Shown one piece after another: positions 33,694-43,350 of a DNA stretch of 64,000 nucleotides. Position 1 is the first letter of the stretch, and each line of letters starts with the position of its first letter. The notes beneath the pieces are model-generated. The model was given only the letters and a program-made list of their open reading frames with translations. It was not told the DNA's origin and searched no databases. This stretch comes from CBDFKY01 sp965248995. GTDB taxonomy: Bacteria; Pseudomonadota; Alphaproteobacteria; Rickettsiales; UBA998. The stretch is taken from NCBI GenBank assembly GCA_965248995.1, contig CBDFKY010000016.1:186001-250000 (forward strand). Direction: 5' to 3'. Made by a program: the position numbers and the translations under genes.

Positions 33694-34152
33694 ATGTATG
33701 GGGTGTGTCGCACTGCAGTATTTTTATGCGTGTCATTATTGACTCCGTGCAACGTCTCAGCGTGGGAAAAATCCTTGGCACCGACCCTTCCTTCGGTCGC
33801 TCCTTTCTCTTTCCTCACCATTGATACTACAGAACGTTCGGCCACGCTACAGTATAACCTGTCCAAAAACGCGGTGATTGCTCCCTATGTCGGCCTCGGG
33901 GAGGAAGATAACGAGGATATTTCTCCTAATGAGCGGTTCTGGCAGGAACATTCCTATCAATCCACGACGAAACGCTATGACGGCCAGCAACGCTGGGCCG
34001 GCTTCAAGATCCGTATGCACGACATGCTGCGCCTCGGCATCGACACCACTACCCATAAAATAACGAGTACCGTATCACTGGCGCCGAAAACCGACGTAAA
34101 GCTACGTGGCAGCCTGAAAGAAATTCGCGCCGAACTGCGTTATCGGTTTTGA
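33694..34152 (+). CDS. Small exported orphan, possible outer-membrane-associated protein
   Basis: Unrecognised 152-residue protein with a signal peptide (VFLCVSLLTPCNVSA|WEKS). The mature part alternates short strands (SATLQYNLSKNAVIAPYVGLG, TSTVSLAPKTDVKLRGSLKEI in part) and ends in AELRYRF, a terminal Phe preceded by alternating residues, as in many outer-membrane beta-barrels. At this length it would be only a partial barrel or a periplasmic beta-sandwich. TATGAT ends five bases before the ATG and no ribosome site is visible. Confidence 0.6.
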   Translation: MYGVCRTAVFLCVSLLTPCNVSAWEKSLAPTLPSVAPFSFLTIDTTERSATLQYNLSKNAVIAPYVGLGEEDNEDISPNERFWQEHSYQSTTKRYDGQQRWAGFKIRMHDMLRLGIDTTTHKITSTVSLAPKTDVKLRGSLKEIRAELRYRF

Positions 34153-34176
34153 ATAATTTTCCCCCATCACTATAAT
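34149..34176 (+). promoter_or_regulatory. Promoter for the HisN-type gene, leaderless spacing
   Basis: TTGAAT (34149-34154) and a perfect TATAAT (34171-34176) are 16 bases apart, and the -10 element ends six bases before the ATG at 34183. The expected transcription start coincides with the start codon. Only a weak GGA is present for ribosome binding. Confidence 0.6.
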
Positions 34177-34182
34177 GGACGG

Positions 34183-34968
34183 ATGAAAGAGAAAGAATTC
34201 CTCACTTTTGCCCATGATCTGGCGGACAAGGCGACACCCTTCCTGAAACAGGGATTCCGGGCAGAAGCCGCGAGGGCGGAAATGAAAGCGGACCGCTCAC
34301 CGGTAACCGAAGTAGACCGGGCGGTGGAACGGCAGCTTCGCGATGTGATTATCTCGCGTTATCCCGAACATGGAATCATCGGGGAAGAATGGCCGTCATA
34401 CCAGCCGGAAGCGGAATACTGCTGGATACTGGACCCCATAGACGGCACCCGTGCCTTCACGTGCGGTATCCCGACATTCGGCATGTTGATCGCGTTGAAG
34501 CGCTCTTCGGATATTCTCCTCGGAGTGATGCAGCAACCTTTTACGAATGAGCGCTGGGCAGCGGAAAAGGGAGGAAATGCGCTTTATTATCGGGATAGCG
34601 AATCCACCATTCTACGCACAAGCCCATGTGAGACGCTCCAAAAAGCTCGCTTCGCCACCACGTCGCCCTACCTGTTCGATGACGATGAAAAACCTCGTTT
34701 CGAAGCGATCCGCCAAGCGACGGCCATTCAGACATACGGGGGAGACTGTTATAACTACGCGATGCTGGCAACGGGACATATAGATCTGATCGTGGAAGCC
34801 GGATTAAAACCCTATGATATCGCCGCGCTCATTCCTATCATGGAAGGAGCGGGCGCGATACTTACGGATTGGGAAGGCGGGCCGCTTCGGCTAGACAGCC
34901 CGATGCTGAATATCGTCGCGAGTGCAAATCGCGCCTTGCATGACGAGGCGTTGGGGGTTATGAACTGA
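34183..34968 (+). CDS. hisN: Inositol-monophosphatase-family phosphatase, probable histidinol-phosphatase
   Basis: A 261-residue Mg-dependent phosphatase. Metal-binding motifs: EHGIIGEEWPSY (Glu), ILDPIDGTRAF (Asp-x-Ile-Asp-Gly-Thr) and GLKPYDIAALIPIMEGAGA (the C-terminal Asp). The closest family by these motifs and length is HisN histidinol-phosphatase of alpha- and actinobacteria; inositol or 3'-phosphoadenosine phosphatase activity cannot be excluded. No histidine genes lie nearby. It starts from its own leaderless-looking promoter. Confidence 0.85.
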   Translation: MKEKEFLTFAHDLADKATPFLKQGFRAEAARAEMKADRSPVTEVDRAVERQLRDVIISRYPEHGIIGEEWPSYQPEAEYCWILDPIDGTRAFTCGIPTFGMLIALKRSSDILLGVMQQPFTNERWAAEKGGNALYYRDSESTILRTSPCETLQKARFATTSPYLFDDDEKPRFEAIRQATAIQTYGGDCYNYAMLATGHIDLIVEAGLKPYDIAALIPIMEGAGAILTDWEGGPLRLDSPMLNIVASANRALHDEALGVMN

Positions 34969-34989
34969 CATATCGATCGGAACCCGGCC

Positions 34990-35265
34990 ATGACCTTATC
35001 GCGTAAACGCTTCTATCAAATTATCTTTCTGATTTGCCTGCTTTTCGTGGTGGCACGTTTTGTCCAGGCTCCCGCCTTTTCAGACTCACTGCTCAGTTTC
35101 CTGCTGCCGTGCCTGTGCTTTATTTTCTCTCTCTACGCAGGTGTCACGTCGCACAGAGTATTGAAAGGACAAAAAATTATTGAAGAAAAGCTCGATTCCC
35201 TATTACAAAGAAGCGTTATCAATCCTTCTCCGCTCAGTTCGGTTCAACATCTCTCCCGCCATTAG
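34990..35265 (+). CDS. Small two-helix membrane protein
   Basis: Unrecognised 91-residue protein with two predicted helices, at about 8-25 (FYQIIFLICLLFVVARFV) and 33-53 (SLLSFLLPCLCFIFSLYAG), and a basic cytoplasmic C-terminus. It lies 21 bases after hisN and nine bases before nuoG on the same strand, so it may be expressed with the complex I genes. Whether it has anything to do with complex I is unknown. Confidence 0.6.
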   Translation: MTLSRKRFYQIIFLICLLFVVARFVQAPAFSDSLLSFLLPCLCFIFSLYAGVTSHRVLKGQKIIEEKLDSLLQRSVINPSPLSSVQHLSRH

Positions 35266-35274
35266 AGTCAGCCT

Positions 35275-37350
35275 ATGCCAGTGATCAATATCAACGGAAC
35301 GGACTATGAATTCGCCCCCGGTCTGACCCTTATCCAGGCGTGCGAGCAGGCGGGAGTGGAAATCCCGCGCTTTTGCTACCATGAAAGGCTGCGTATCGCC
35401 GGCAACTGCCGCATGTGCCTGGTCGAAGCGTCAGGCATGCCAAAGCCGGTGGCATCCTGCGCGATGGGGGTTAATGACCTGCGCCCCGCCCCCGACGGAA
35501 CGCCACCGAAGGTCCGTACCGATTCTCCCATGGTCAAGAAAGCCCGTGAAGGCGTCATGGAGTTTCTGCTGATCAACCACCCGCTGGACTGCCCGATCTG
35601 CGATCAGGGAGGCGAGTGCGATCTGCAGGATGAGGCCAGGTATTATGGTCAGGGTAAAAGCCGTTACGACGAGTTCAAGCGCGCGGTGCCGGATAAATAT
35701 ATGGGCCCGCTGGTCAAGACGGCGATGACACGGTGCATTCATTGCACCCGCTGTATCCGTTTCATGGAAGATGTGGCGGGAGTACCGGAACTCGGCGCCA
35801 CGGGGCGCGGTGAGGGAATGGAAGTGACCACCTATATTGAACAGGCCCTGCATTCCGAAATGTCGGCGAATATCATCGATTTATGCCCGGTAGGGGCGCT
35901 GACTTCCCGCCCGTATGCCTACGCGGCCCGGCCATGGGAATTGAAAAAAGTGGAAAGCGTGGATGTGATGGACGCGGTCGGCAGCAACATCCGCGTGGAC
36001 GTGCGCGGCAATGCCGTGCTGCGTATCCTGCCGCGCCTGCATGAGGAAATCAATGAGGAATGGATTTCCGACAAGACCCGCCACGCGTGCGACGGATTGA
36101 AAGTACAGCGCCTGGATCGTCCTTACGTCCGTAAAGGCGGCAAGCTGCAGCCCGTTTCATGGGAAGAGGCGTTCGGAGTGATTCAGGAACGAACCGCCGG
36201 AATGGCCGGGGAGCGCATGGCGGCGCTCGCCGGTAACCTGGCGCCCGTTGAAGAAGTTTTTGCGCTGAAAGAGCTGATGACGGCGCTCGGCTCGCCGCAT
36301 CTGGATTGTCGCCAGGATGGCGCATATCTGACGGTGGAGGAGCGGGGGGATTATCTGTTCAACAGTACAATCGCCGGCATTGAAACGGCGGACCTGATCC
36401 TGCTGGTCGGAACGAATCCGCGTCTGGAAGCTCCTCTGGTCAATACCCGCATCCGCAAACGCTACCTTCGGGGTGGCGTGACCATCGCCAACCTCGGCAA
36501 CCCGCATGATCTGACGTATCCGGTCATGGAACTGGGCGTTAATCCGCAGATGCTTTCCGATATACTGGCGGGCAACCATGCGCTTTGCGAAACCCTCTCA
36601 CACGCCGTGCGTCCCATGATCATCGTTGGCACGGGCGCTCTGGCCCGCCCGGACGGAAAAGCGGTACTTGAGGCTACTAAAGCAATTGCCGCACATTTCA
36701 TGCTCAGGGATGGATGGAACGGGTTTAACGTCCTGCATACCGCCGCTGCACGGACTGGCGCACTGGATATCGGGTTTATCCCCCAGGACGGCGGCAAAGA
36801 CATCGCCGCCATTCTCCGGGCGATTGAAAAGCAGGAAATCTCCATGCTCTACCTGCTGGGAGTCGACGAGATAGACACACGTTATTTCGGTGATGCGTTC
36901 GTAGTGTATCAAGGCCACCATGGAGATATCGGCGCAGAAAGGGCCGATGTCATCCTGCCTTCTGCGGCTTACACCGAACAGGACGGTACATATGTCAATA
37001 TGGAAGGCAGGCCTCAGCAGGCGATACAGGCCACGTTTCCGCCCGGAGAAGCGAAAGAAGGTTGGCGCATTCTGAGGGCGTTGTCCGAAGTGATGGATAA
37101 AAAGCTGCCTTTCGATTCACTGGAACAGTTGCGCAACCATCTGTACGGGATGTTCCCGCACTTGGCACATACGGATCATATTATTCCTGCAAGGCTTTCT
37201 TCCGCCGCTCCAAGTGCTGGCATTATCAGTACCCGGGCGTTTGAGGAAGTGGTGAATAATTTTTATATGACCGATCCCATCAGCCGCGTATCACCGACCA
37301 TGGCGGCATGTTCACGCGAAGTGCTCGGATTGAAGAAGGAAGCCGCCTGA
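35275..37350 (+). CDS. nuoG: NADH-quinone oxidoreductase subunit G
   Basis: The 691-residue peripheral-arm subunit carrying several iron-sulfur clusters. N-terminal 2Fe-2S ligands: [18 protein letters not shown] and a later ASC. HxxxC-type 4Fe-4S ligands: [18 protein letters not shown]. The next cluster motif is [10 protein letters not shown] with a later DLCPVGAL. A molybdopterin-oxidoreductase-like C-terminal half follows (about 220-690). It is the first nuo gene of the window; nuoA-F are not upstream. Its TGA shares one base with the nuoH ATG. Confidence 0.96.
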   Translation: MPVININGTDYEFAPGLTLIQACEQAGVEIPRFCYHERLRIAGNCRMCLVEASGMPKPVASCAMGVNDLRPAPDGTPPKVRTDSPMVKKAREGVMEFLLINHPLDCPICDQGGECDLQDEARYYGQGKSRYDEFKRAVPDKYMGPLVKTAMTRCIHCTRCIRFMEDVAGVPELGATGRGEGMEVTTYIEQALHSEMSANIIDLCPVGALTSRPYAYAARPWELKKVESVDVMDAVGSNIRVDVRGNAVLRILPRLHEEINEEWISDKTRHACDGLKVQRLDRPYVRKGGKLQPVSWEEAFGVIQERTAGMAGERMAALAGNLAPVEEVFALKELMTALGSPHLDCRQDGAYLTVEERGDYLFNSTIAGIETADLILLVGTNPRLEAPLVNTRIRKRYLRGGVTIANLGNPHDLTYPVMELGVNPQMLSDILAGNHALCETLSHAVRPMIIVGTGALARPDGKAVLEATKAIAAHFMLRDGWNGFNVLHTAAARTGALDIGFIPQDGGKDIAAILRAIEKQEISMLYLLGVDEIDTRYFGDAFVVYQGHHGDIGAERADVILPSAAYTEQDGTYVNMEGRPQQAIQATFPPGEAKEGWRILRALSEVMDKKLPFDSLEQLRNHLYGMFPHLAHTDHIIPARLSSAAPSAGIISTRAFEEVVNNFYMTDPISRVSPTMAACSREVLGLKKEAA

Positions 37351-38378
37351 TGGAAAACGTGCAGGAATGGATCAATGCCGCTATGCCATTATTGTTGCAG
37401 CTGGCGCGCATACTCATGATCGTGGTGCCGCTTCTGATAGCGGTGGCGTATCTGACGCTCATGGAACGCAAAGTCATCGCGGGAATGCAGCTGCGCAAAG
37501 GACCGAACGTCGTCGGCCCCTTCGGACTGCTGCAGCCTTTCGCCGACGGGCTGAAACTGTTTTTGAAGGAAGTGATCATTCCTTCCTCCTCGAGCAAAGT
37601 CGTGTTCATCCTCGCTCCCATGCTGACATTCATGCTGGCGCTGCTGGGGTGGGCCGTCATTCCGATCCACGCGGGTTTCGTTCTCGCCAATATCAATGTC
37701 GGCATCCTGTACCTGTTCGCCATTTCCTCACTCGGCGTGTACGGCATCATCATGGCAGGCTGGGCCAGTAACTCGAAATACGCTTTTCTCGGCGCCATTC
37801 GTTCCGCCGCGCAGATGGTGTCGTATGAAGTATCCATCGGGCTGGTCATCATCACGGTCCTGCTGGTAGTAGGTTCGCTTAACCTGACGGACATCATACT
37901 GGCGCAGAAAACCCATGGCTGGTTCGCCTTTACCGGCCTGTTTCCGATGTTTATCGTCTTCTTCATCTCGGCGCTGGCGGAAACCAACCGCCATCCGTTC
38001 GACCTGCCGGAAGCGGAAGCGGAACTGGTTTCCGGCTACAACGTCGAATATTCCTCCATGACGTTCGCCCTGTTTTTCCTCGGCGAATACGCCAACATGA
38101 TCCTGATGAGCGCCATCGCGACCACCCTGTTCCTCGGCGGATGGCTGCCGCCGCTCGATCATCCTTGGCTAAACGTGGTACCGGGCGTCATCTGGTTCGT
38201 GCTCAAGGTGACGTTCCTGCTGTATGGATTCATCTGGGCCCGTGCGACGTTGCCCCGTTACCGGTACGATCAACTGATGCGCCTGGGGTGGAAAGTGTTT
38301 CTGCCGTTGTCGCTGCTCTGGGTGGTGCTGACGGCAGGGTATCTGGAATATTATCATTTAGTGCCGAACCAAGGATGA
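37350..38378 (+). CDS. nuoH: NADH-quinone oxidoreductase subunit H
   Basis: The 342-residue membrane subunit at the junction of the peripheral and membrane arms, helping form the quinone chamber. Motifs: [20 protein letters not shown] and [37 protein letters not shown] (in part) and [10 protein letters not shown]. About eight helices. The ATG at 37350 overlaps the nuoG stop by one base and gives the normal N-terminus; an upstream in-frame ATG at 37308 lies inside nuoG. Confidence 0.96.
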   Translation: MENVQEWINAAMPLLLQLARILMIVVPLLIAVAYLTLMERKVIAGMQLRKGPNVVGPFGLLQPFADGLKLFLKEVIIPSSSSKVVFILAPMLTFMLALLGWAVIPIHAGFVLANINVGILYLFAISSLGVYGIIMAGWASNSKYAFLGAIRSAAQMVSYEVSIGLVIITVLLVVGSLNLTDIILAQKTHGWFAFTGLFPMFIVFFISALAETNRHPFDLPEAEAELVSGYNVEYSSMTFALFFLGEYANMILMSAIATTLFLGGWLPPLDHPWLNVVPGVIWFVLKVTFLLYGFIWARATLPRYRYDQLMRLGWKVFLPLSLLWVVLTAGYLEYYHLVPNQG

Positions 38379-38382
38379 AACT

Positions 38383-38871
38383 ATGACTGCGCTTACACGC
38401 ACTGCCGGCTCTTTATTATTGAAGGAAATCATCGTCGGTTTCTGGCTGACCTTGAAATATTCGTTCAAAAAACCGGTGACCATCAACTACCCTTATGAAA
38501 AAGGACCGCTCAGTCCACGCTTTCGCGGCGAACATGCCCTGCGGCGGTATCCTAACGGCGAAGAACGCTGCATCGCCTGCAAACTGTGCGAAGCGATCTG
38601 CCCGGCGCAGGCCATTACCATCGAAGCGGAAGAACGCGCCGACGGTTCCCGTCGCACCACACGTTACGATATAGACATGACCAAATGCATTTATTGCGGT
38701 TTCTGTCAGGAAGCATGCCCCGTCGATGCCATCGTGGAAGGTTCCAATTTCGAATTCGCCACGGAAACGCGCGAGGAACTGTTTTATAACAAGGAAAAAC
38801 TGCTGAATAACGGTGAGCGATGGGAACCGCAGCTGGCAGCGATGCTACAGGCGGACGCCCCTTACCGTTGA
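38383..38871 (+). CDS. nuoI: NADH-quinone oxidoreductase subunit I
   Basis: The 162-residue peripheral subunit with two 4Fe-4S clusters (N6a/N6b). The ferredoxin motifs are [16 protein letters not shown] and [16 protein letters not shown]. The N-terminal amphipathic helix is typical of the alphaproteobacterial and mitochondrial TYKY subunit, as is [20 protein letters not shown]. It starts four bases after nuoH. An 83-base spacer follows before nuoJ. Confidence 0.97.
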   Translation: MTALTRTAGSLLLKEIIVGFWLTLKYSFKKPVTINYPYEKGPLSPRFRGEHALRRYPNGEERCIACKLCEAICPAQAITIEAEERADGSRRTTRYDIDMTKCIYCGFCQEACPVDAIVEGSNFEFATETREELFYNKEKLLNNGERWEPQLAAMLQADAPYR

Positions 38872-38954
38872 ACGGCGGTCGAGCATGAATCTTTGCTTGC
38901 GTCCTAGGGCGTGCGTGATATGTATCAAGCGGATTATTTGAACCTTATAGAAAA

Positions 38955-39557
38955 ATGATGATACCCGATCTGCTATTTTATTTTTTCGGATTTCTCGTGT
39001 TGTTTTCCGCCGTGATGGTAATCAGTGCGCGCAATCCTGTACATTCCGTTCTTTTCCTGATTTTCACCTTCTTCAACGCCGCAGGACTTTTCGTACTGCT
39101 TGGGGCGGAGTACCTTGCGATGACACTGGTCATCGTGTATGTCGGCGCGGTCGCGGTGTTGTTCCTGTTTGTCGTGATGATGATGGACATTGATTTTGCG
39201 AAATGGCGCGAGGGCTTCATCAAACAGCTGCCTGTCGGAATCGCTCTGGCATTGATGTTATGCGTGTCCCTAGGAGCCGTGATATATGCGGCATCTCTGC
39301 ATGACTCCACTATTCCGAGTCCCACGCTCTCCGTCACCAATACCCAGGCGATAGGCAATGTTCTCTACACCCGCTATGCGTATCCGTTCCTACTTTCGGG
39401 ATTGGTGCTTCTCGTCGCGATGGTCGGGGCTATTGTACTGACGCTCCGCCACCGTACGGAAGTAAAACGGCAGAATATCAGCAGGCAGCTGCAACGCAAA
39501 CGTGGCGAATCGGTTGAACTGGTCGATGTATCGCCTGGTCAGGGGCTGTCTTTATGA
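38955..39557 (+). CDS. nuoJ: NADH-quinone oxidoreductase subunit J
   Basis: A 200-residue membrane subunit with five helices. The third carries the conserved [21 protein letters not shown] (quoted in part) with the pi-bulge region important for coupling. Two adjacent ATGs (38955, 38958) lack a ribosome site. The 83-base gap after nuoI is the only sizeable break inside the nuo block and could hold an internal promoter, though none is clear. It overlaps nuoK by four bases. Confidence 0.95.
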   Translation: MMIPDLLFYFFGFLVLFSAVMVISARNPVHSVLFLIFTFFNAAGLFVLLGAEYLAMTLVIVYVGAVAVLFLFVVMMMDIDFAKWREGFIKQLPVGIALALMLCVSLGAVIYAASLHDSTIPSPTLSVTNTQAIGNVLYTRYAYPFLLSGLVLLVAMVGAIVLTLRHRTEVKRQNISRQLQRKRGESVELVDVSPGQGLSL

Positions 39558-39877
39558 ATCATATGTTCGGCAACATCACCATGTTTCATTTTTTGATGCT
39601 CTCGACCATGCTGTTCGTACTTGGAATAGCGGGAATTATTTTAAACCAGAAAAACATTCTGACCCTGTTGATGTCCATCGAACTGATGCTTCTGTCGGTA
39701 AATCTTAATTTCGTCGTCTTTTCAGTGCATGGGGGCGACCTGACCGGTCAGGTATTCGCCTTGTTCGTTTTGACGGTAGCTGCGGCGGAAGCGGCGATCG
39801 GACTGGCGATTTTAGTGATTTACGCACGTAACCGCGGATCGATAGCGGTGCAGGATATTAACGAGTTGAAAGGATAA
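39554..39877 (+). CDS. nuoK: NADH-quinone oxidoreductase subunit K
   Basis: A 107-residue three-helix membrane subunit, the ND4L homologue. The conserved Glu residues are in [17 protein letters not shown] and [15 protein letters not shown]. The start ATG overlaps the nuoJ stop (ATGA); an internal ATG would give the more common length of about 101 residues. It is followed after three bases by nuoL. Confidence 0.96.
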   Translation: MNHMFGNITMFHFLMLSTMLFVLGIAGIILNQKNILTLLMSIELMLLSVNLNFVVFSVHGGDLTGQVFALFVLTVAAAEAAIGLAILVIYARNRGSIAVQDINELKG

Positions 39878-39880
39878 TCC

Positions 39881-41827
39881 ATGGAGATTCTTGTCAAACT
39901 CATCGTGTTTCTTCCTTTGCTTTCAGCAGCGGTGATCGGTGTGCGCATCCGTGCGGTCAGCGACAGGTTCGCGCAGTTGTTTTCTTCGGCGGGATTAGTG
40001 GTTGCGGCCGTTCTCTCCGCTTTTGTTTTTTCTTATTTTCTGCATGGTCATGACGCTTTCAAGGTATTTCTGCTGCCGTGGATCGCCTCGGGCGATTTCA
40101 AGGCGGACTGGGTGCTGCGCCTGGATATGCTGACCGCCGTCATGCTGGTGGTGGTGACATGGGTTTCCGCCGTCGTCCACATCTATTCGATCGGTTATAT
40201 GAGCCACGACGAGCACAAACCCCGTTTTATGGCATATCTTTCGTTATTTACGTTCTGCATGTTGATGCTGGTGACGGCGGACAATCTCGTGCAGCTTTTT
40301 TTCGGCTGGGAGGGGGTAGGACTGAGCTCCTATCTTCTGATCGGATTCTGGTTTCATAAGGAATCCGCGAATGCCGCTTCCATGAAGGCTTTTATCGTCA
40401 ATCGCGTAGGGGACGTAGGGCTGGCACTGGGAATCGCTCTCGCGTTTTATACGTTCGGCAGCGTTTCCTATGATCAGATTTTTGCGCAGATCAGCGCTTA
40501 CGATACCGATACGTTCGACTTTTTAACGGTACACTGGCGCCTGCTGGATCTGATAGGACTGTTGTTGTTTGTCGGGTGTATGGGAAAATCGGCCCAATTC
40601 CTGCTGCATACGTGGTTGCCTGACGCGATGGAAGGGCCGACCCCGGTTTCCGCCTTGATCCATGCCGCGACGATGGTTACCGCCGGCGTGTTCCTGCTGG
40701 CGCGCTTTTCTCCGCTGTTCGAACACGCACCGATGGCCTCGCAGGTGATAACAGTGGTAGGGGCTTTCACCGCCCTATTCGCGGCGACCGTTGGGCTGGT
40801 GCAGAACGATATCAAGCGCGTGATCGCGTATTCCACCTGTTCGCAGCTGGGGTATATGTTCTTCGCCTGCGGAGTGGGGGCTTATCCTGCCGCCGTATTT
40901 CATCTGATGACGCATGCATTTTTCAAAGCCTTGTTATTTTTAGGTGCAGGCTCCGTGATCCACGCCATGTCGGATGAACAGGACATGCGCCGGATGGGAG
41001 GCATACGGAAATATGTGCCGATCACCTATATCTTCATGTGGATCGGTTCGCTCGCTCTGGCAGGCATCCCGCCTTTCGCGGGATATTATTCCAAGGATCT
41101 GATTATCGAAGCGGCCTATGCCGCAAACGGAACTCCGGCGCACTTCGCCTTCTGGATGGGAGTAACCGCCGCATTTCTCACGGCTTTTTACTCCGGGCGT
41201 CTGTTATTCATGACGTTTCATGGGAAAAGCCGCGCTTCGCATGATACGCTGCATCATGCGCATGAATCGCCGGCGATAATGCTGGCCCCCCTGCTGCTGC
41301 TGGTTGCAGGAGCGATTCTTGCCGGCTACGTCGGTGCGGAGTGGTTCGGGATGGTGAATCCTGCCGGTAATTTCTGGCATGGGTCGGTCGTGACAGGAGG
41401 AGAGGGCGATGTACTCGCAAAAGCGCATCATATACCTGAATGGGTCGAAATTCTTCCTTTGGCCGTCGCTATAGCGGGCTTGCTGCTTTCCTATGTTTTC
41501 TACGTGTTAAAACCCGAATTGCCGAGAGCACTGGCCAATAAGTTTCGAGGCGTCTATCTGTTCCTGCTTAATAAATGGTGGATTGACGAACTGTATGATG
41601 CGATTTTTGTGCGTCCAGCTCTGGCACTCGGAAAACTGTTCTGGAAACAGGGCGACGAAAAAACGATCAATCGATTCGGCCCTGACGGATTGGCCTACGC
41701 ATCCCTGAAAAGCGGTCGCATGTTTTCAATTCTGCAGAGCGGATTCCTCTTCGACTATGCTTTCGTCATGATCTTAGGTCTGACATTCCTGATAGCCTGG
41801 TTCGCTTCCCTTGGATTTCATTTATGA
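39881..41827 (+). CDS. nuoL: NADH-quinone oxidoreductase subunit L
   Basis: A 648-residue antiporter-like proton-pumping subunit (ND5). Key motifs: LFFGWEGVGLSSYLLIGFW, GKSAQFLLHTWLPDAMEGPT and the Lys-bearing VQNDIKRVIAYSTCSQLGYM. The C-terminal long lateral helix with its anchoring helix is present (about 490-648). Full length. It overlaps nuoM by four bases. Confidence 0.97.
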   Translation: MEILVKLIVFLPLLSAAVIGVRIRAVSDRFAQLFSSAGLVVAAVLSAFVFSYFLHGHDAFKVFLLPWIASGDFKADWVLRLDMLTAVMLVVVTWVSAVVHIYSIGYMSHDEHKPRFMAYLSLFTFCMLMLVTADNLVQLFFGWEGVGLSSYLLIGFWFHKESANAASMKAFIVNRVGDVGLALGIALAFYTFGSVSYDQIFAQISAYDTDTFDFLTVHWRLLDLIGLLLFVGCMGKSAQFLLHTWLPDAMEGPTPVSALIHAATMVTAGVFLLARFSPLFEHAPMASQVITVVGAFTALFAATVGLVQNDIKRVIAYSTCSQLGYMFFACGVGAYPAAVFHLMTHAFFKALLFLGAGSVIHAMSDEQDMRRMGGIRKYVPITYIFMWIGSLALAGIPPFAGYYSKDLIIEAAYAANGTPAHFAFWMGVTAAFLTAFYSGRLLFMTFHGKSRASHDTLHHAHESPAIMLAPLLLLVAGAILAGYVGAEWFGMVNPAGNFWHGSVVTGGEGDVLAKAHHIPEWVEILPLAVAIAGLLLSYVFYVLKPELPRALANKFRGVYLFLLNKWWIDELYDAIFVRPALALGKLFWKQGDEKTINRFGPDGLAYASLKSGRMFSILQSGFLFDYAFVMILGLTFLIAWFASLGFHL

Positions 41828-43350
41828 TCGCGCAACCCGTCTTATCCGCACTTATCGTCATACCTCTGATCGGAACGCTGTTCATTTCAGCGTTGATTAA
41901 GGGCAATTCTCCCTCCGACCAACAAAATGCAAGGAGCGCGGCACTGGCGACCACACTGGTGAATTTTGCGCTTTCATTGCTTTTATTGAAAGGATTCGAT
42001 CATTCCAGTGCATCTTACCAGTTTGTTGAGCAATATGAATGGTTTGTTAATCAAGGTATTTCTTACCACGTAGGCGTGGACGGCATATCGCTCTATCTTG
42101 TCCTGCTCACCACGTTACTGATGCCCATCTGTATTCTGGCAGGCTGGAACAGCATCACCACGCGGGTACGCGAATATATGATGGCATTCCTGATACTGGA
42201 AGCATTGGTGATCGGCACGTTCTGCGCACTGGACGCAATCCTTTTTTACCTGTTTTTCGAAGCCGTACTGATCCCGATGTATCTCATCATTGGCATATGG
42301 GGCGGGGCGAACCGTGTCTATGCCGCATTCAAATTCTTCCTGTTCACGCTCCTGGGGTCGATTTTATTCTTGGTCGCGGTGCTCTATCTCTATTTTACTT
42401 TCGGAACCACGGATATTCCAACATTGGCCGAACGGGTTCCGAGTCTGAGTCTGGAAGTTCAGCGTTATTTATGGCTTGCGATGTTCGCCTCTTTTTCCGT
42501 CAAAATGCCTATGTGGCCCGTTCATACCTGGCTTCCGGATGCCCACGTGCAGGCACCAACGGCAGGATCCGTTATTTTAGCCGGCGTGTTGCTAAAGATC
42601 GGCGGCTATGGCTTCCTAAGATTTTCCCTACCCATGTTACCCGCGGCATCGCTGTATTTTGCGCCGCTGGTCTATACGTTAAGCGTGGTCGCCGTCATCT
42701 ATACTTCGCTGGTCGCCCTGGTACAGACCGACATGAAAAAACTGATCGCTTACTCATCGGTCGCCCATATGGGCCTGGTTACGGTGGGATTGTTTTCCTT
42801 CAACCAGCAGGGACTGGACGGGGCCATCGTTCAAATGCTGAGTCACGGGCTGGTCTCCGCCGCACTGTTTTTATGCGTTGGGGTGGTATATGATCGCCTC
42901 CATACGCGTGAAATCGCCCGTTATGGCGGTGTCGCCTACGTTATGCCACGCTATGCCGCGCTTTTTCTGTTTTTTACCATGGCTTCGGCGGGACTACCCG
43001 GAACGTCGGGATTCGTCGGGGAATTCATGGTGATTATGGGAATTTTCAAAGCGAACACGCTGGTCGCGTTGTTATCCGCCAGCGGTATGGTGCTTGGAGC
43101 CGCTTACGCGTTGTGGCTCTACCGGCGTATCGCGTTCGGGGCATTAGTGAAAGAAGATATAAAACAACTGCCGGATATTCATTCCCAAGAAAAATTCACT
43201 CTGGGAATATTAGCGCTTCTGACGTTGGTCATCGGGATTTATCCTCACATGGTCACGGATGCCATTTCGCCTGCCGTTAAGCATCTCCTGGAACATATGC
43301 AGCAGCATTGCGGCGTTAATCTCCACAGTATTTACGGAGGAAGGCTCTAA
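41824..43350 (+). CDS. nuoM: NADH-quinone oxidoreductase subunit M
   Basis: A 508-residue antiporter-like proton-pumping subunit (ND4). Motifs: YHVGVDGISLYLVLLTT, FFEAVLIPMYLIIGIWGG with the conserved Glu, KMPMWPVHTWLPDAHVQAPT (in part) and VQTDMKKLIAYSSVAHMGLV. Complete. It shares one base with the nuoN start (TAATGG). Confidence 0.97.
   Translation: MIAQPVLSALIVIPLIGTLFISALIKGNSPSDQQNARSAALATTLVNFALSLLLLKGFDHSSASYQFVEQYEWFVNQGISYHVGVDGISLYLVLLTTLLMPICILAGWNSITTRVREYMMAFLILEALVIGTFCALDAILFYLFFEAVLIPMYLIIGIWGGANRVYAAFKFFLFTLLGSILFLVAVLYLYFTFGTTDIPTLAERVPSLSLEVQRYLWLAMFASFSVKMPMWPVHTWLPDAHVQAPTAGSVILAGVLLKIGGYGFLRFSLPMLPAASLYFAPLVYTLSVVAVIYTSLVALVQTDMKKLIAYSSVAHMGLVTVGLFSFNQQGLDGAIVQMLSHGLVSAALFLCVGVVYDRLHTREIARYGGVAYVMPRYAALFLFFTMASAGLPGTSGFVGEFMVIMGIFKANTLVALLSASGMVLGAAYALWLYRRIAFGALVKEDIKQLPDIHSQEKFTLGILALLTLVIGIYPHMVTDAISPAVKHLLEHMQQHCGVNLHSIYGGRL

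Noticed and set aside
37308..37349. Upstream start for nuoH
   Set aside because: It lies inside the nuoG coding end and would add residues not seen in NuoH; the ATG at 37350 overlaps the nuoG stop as is usual.
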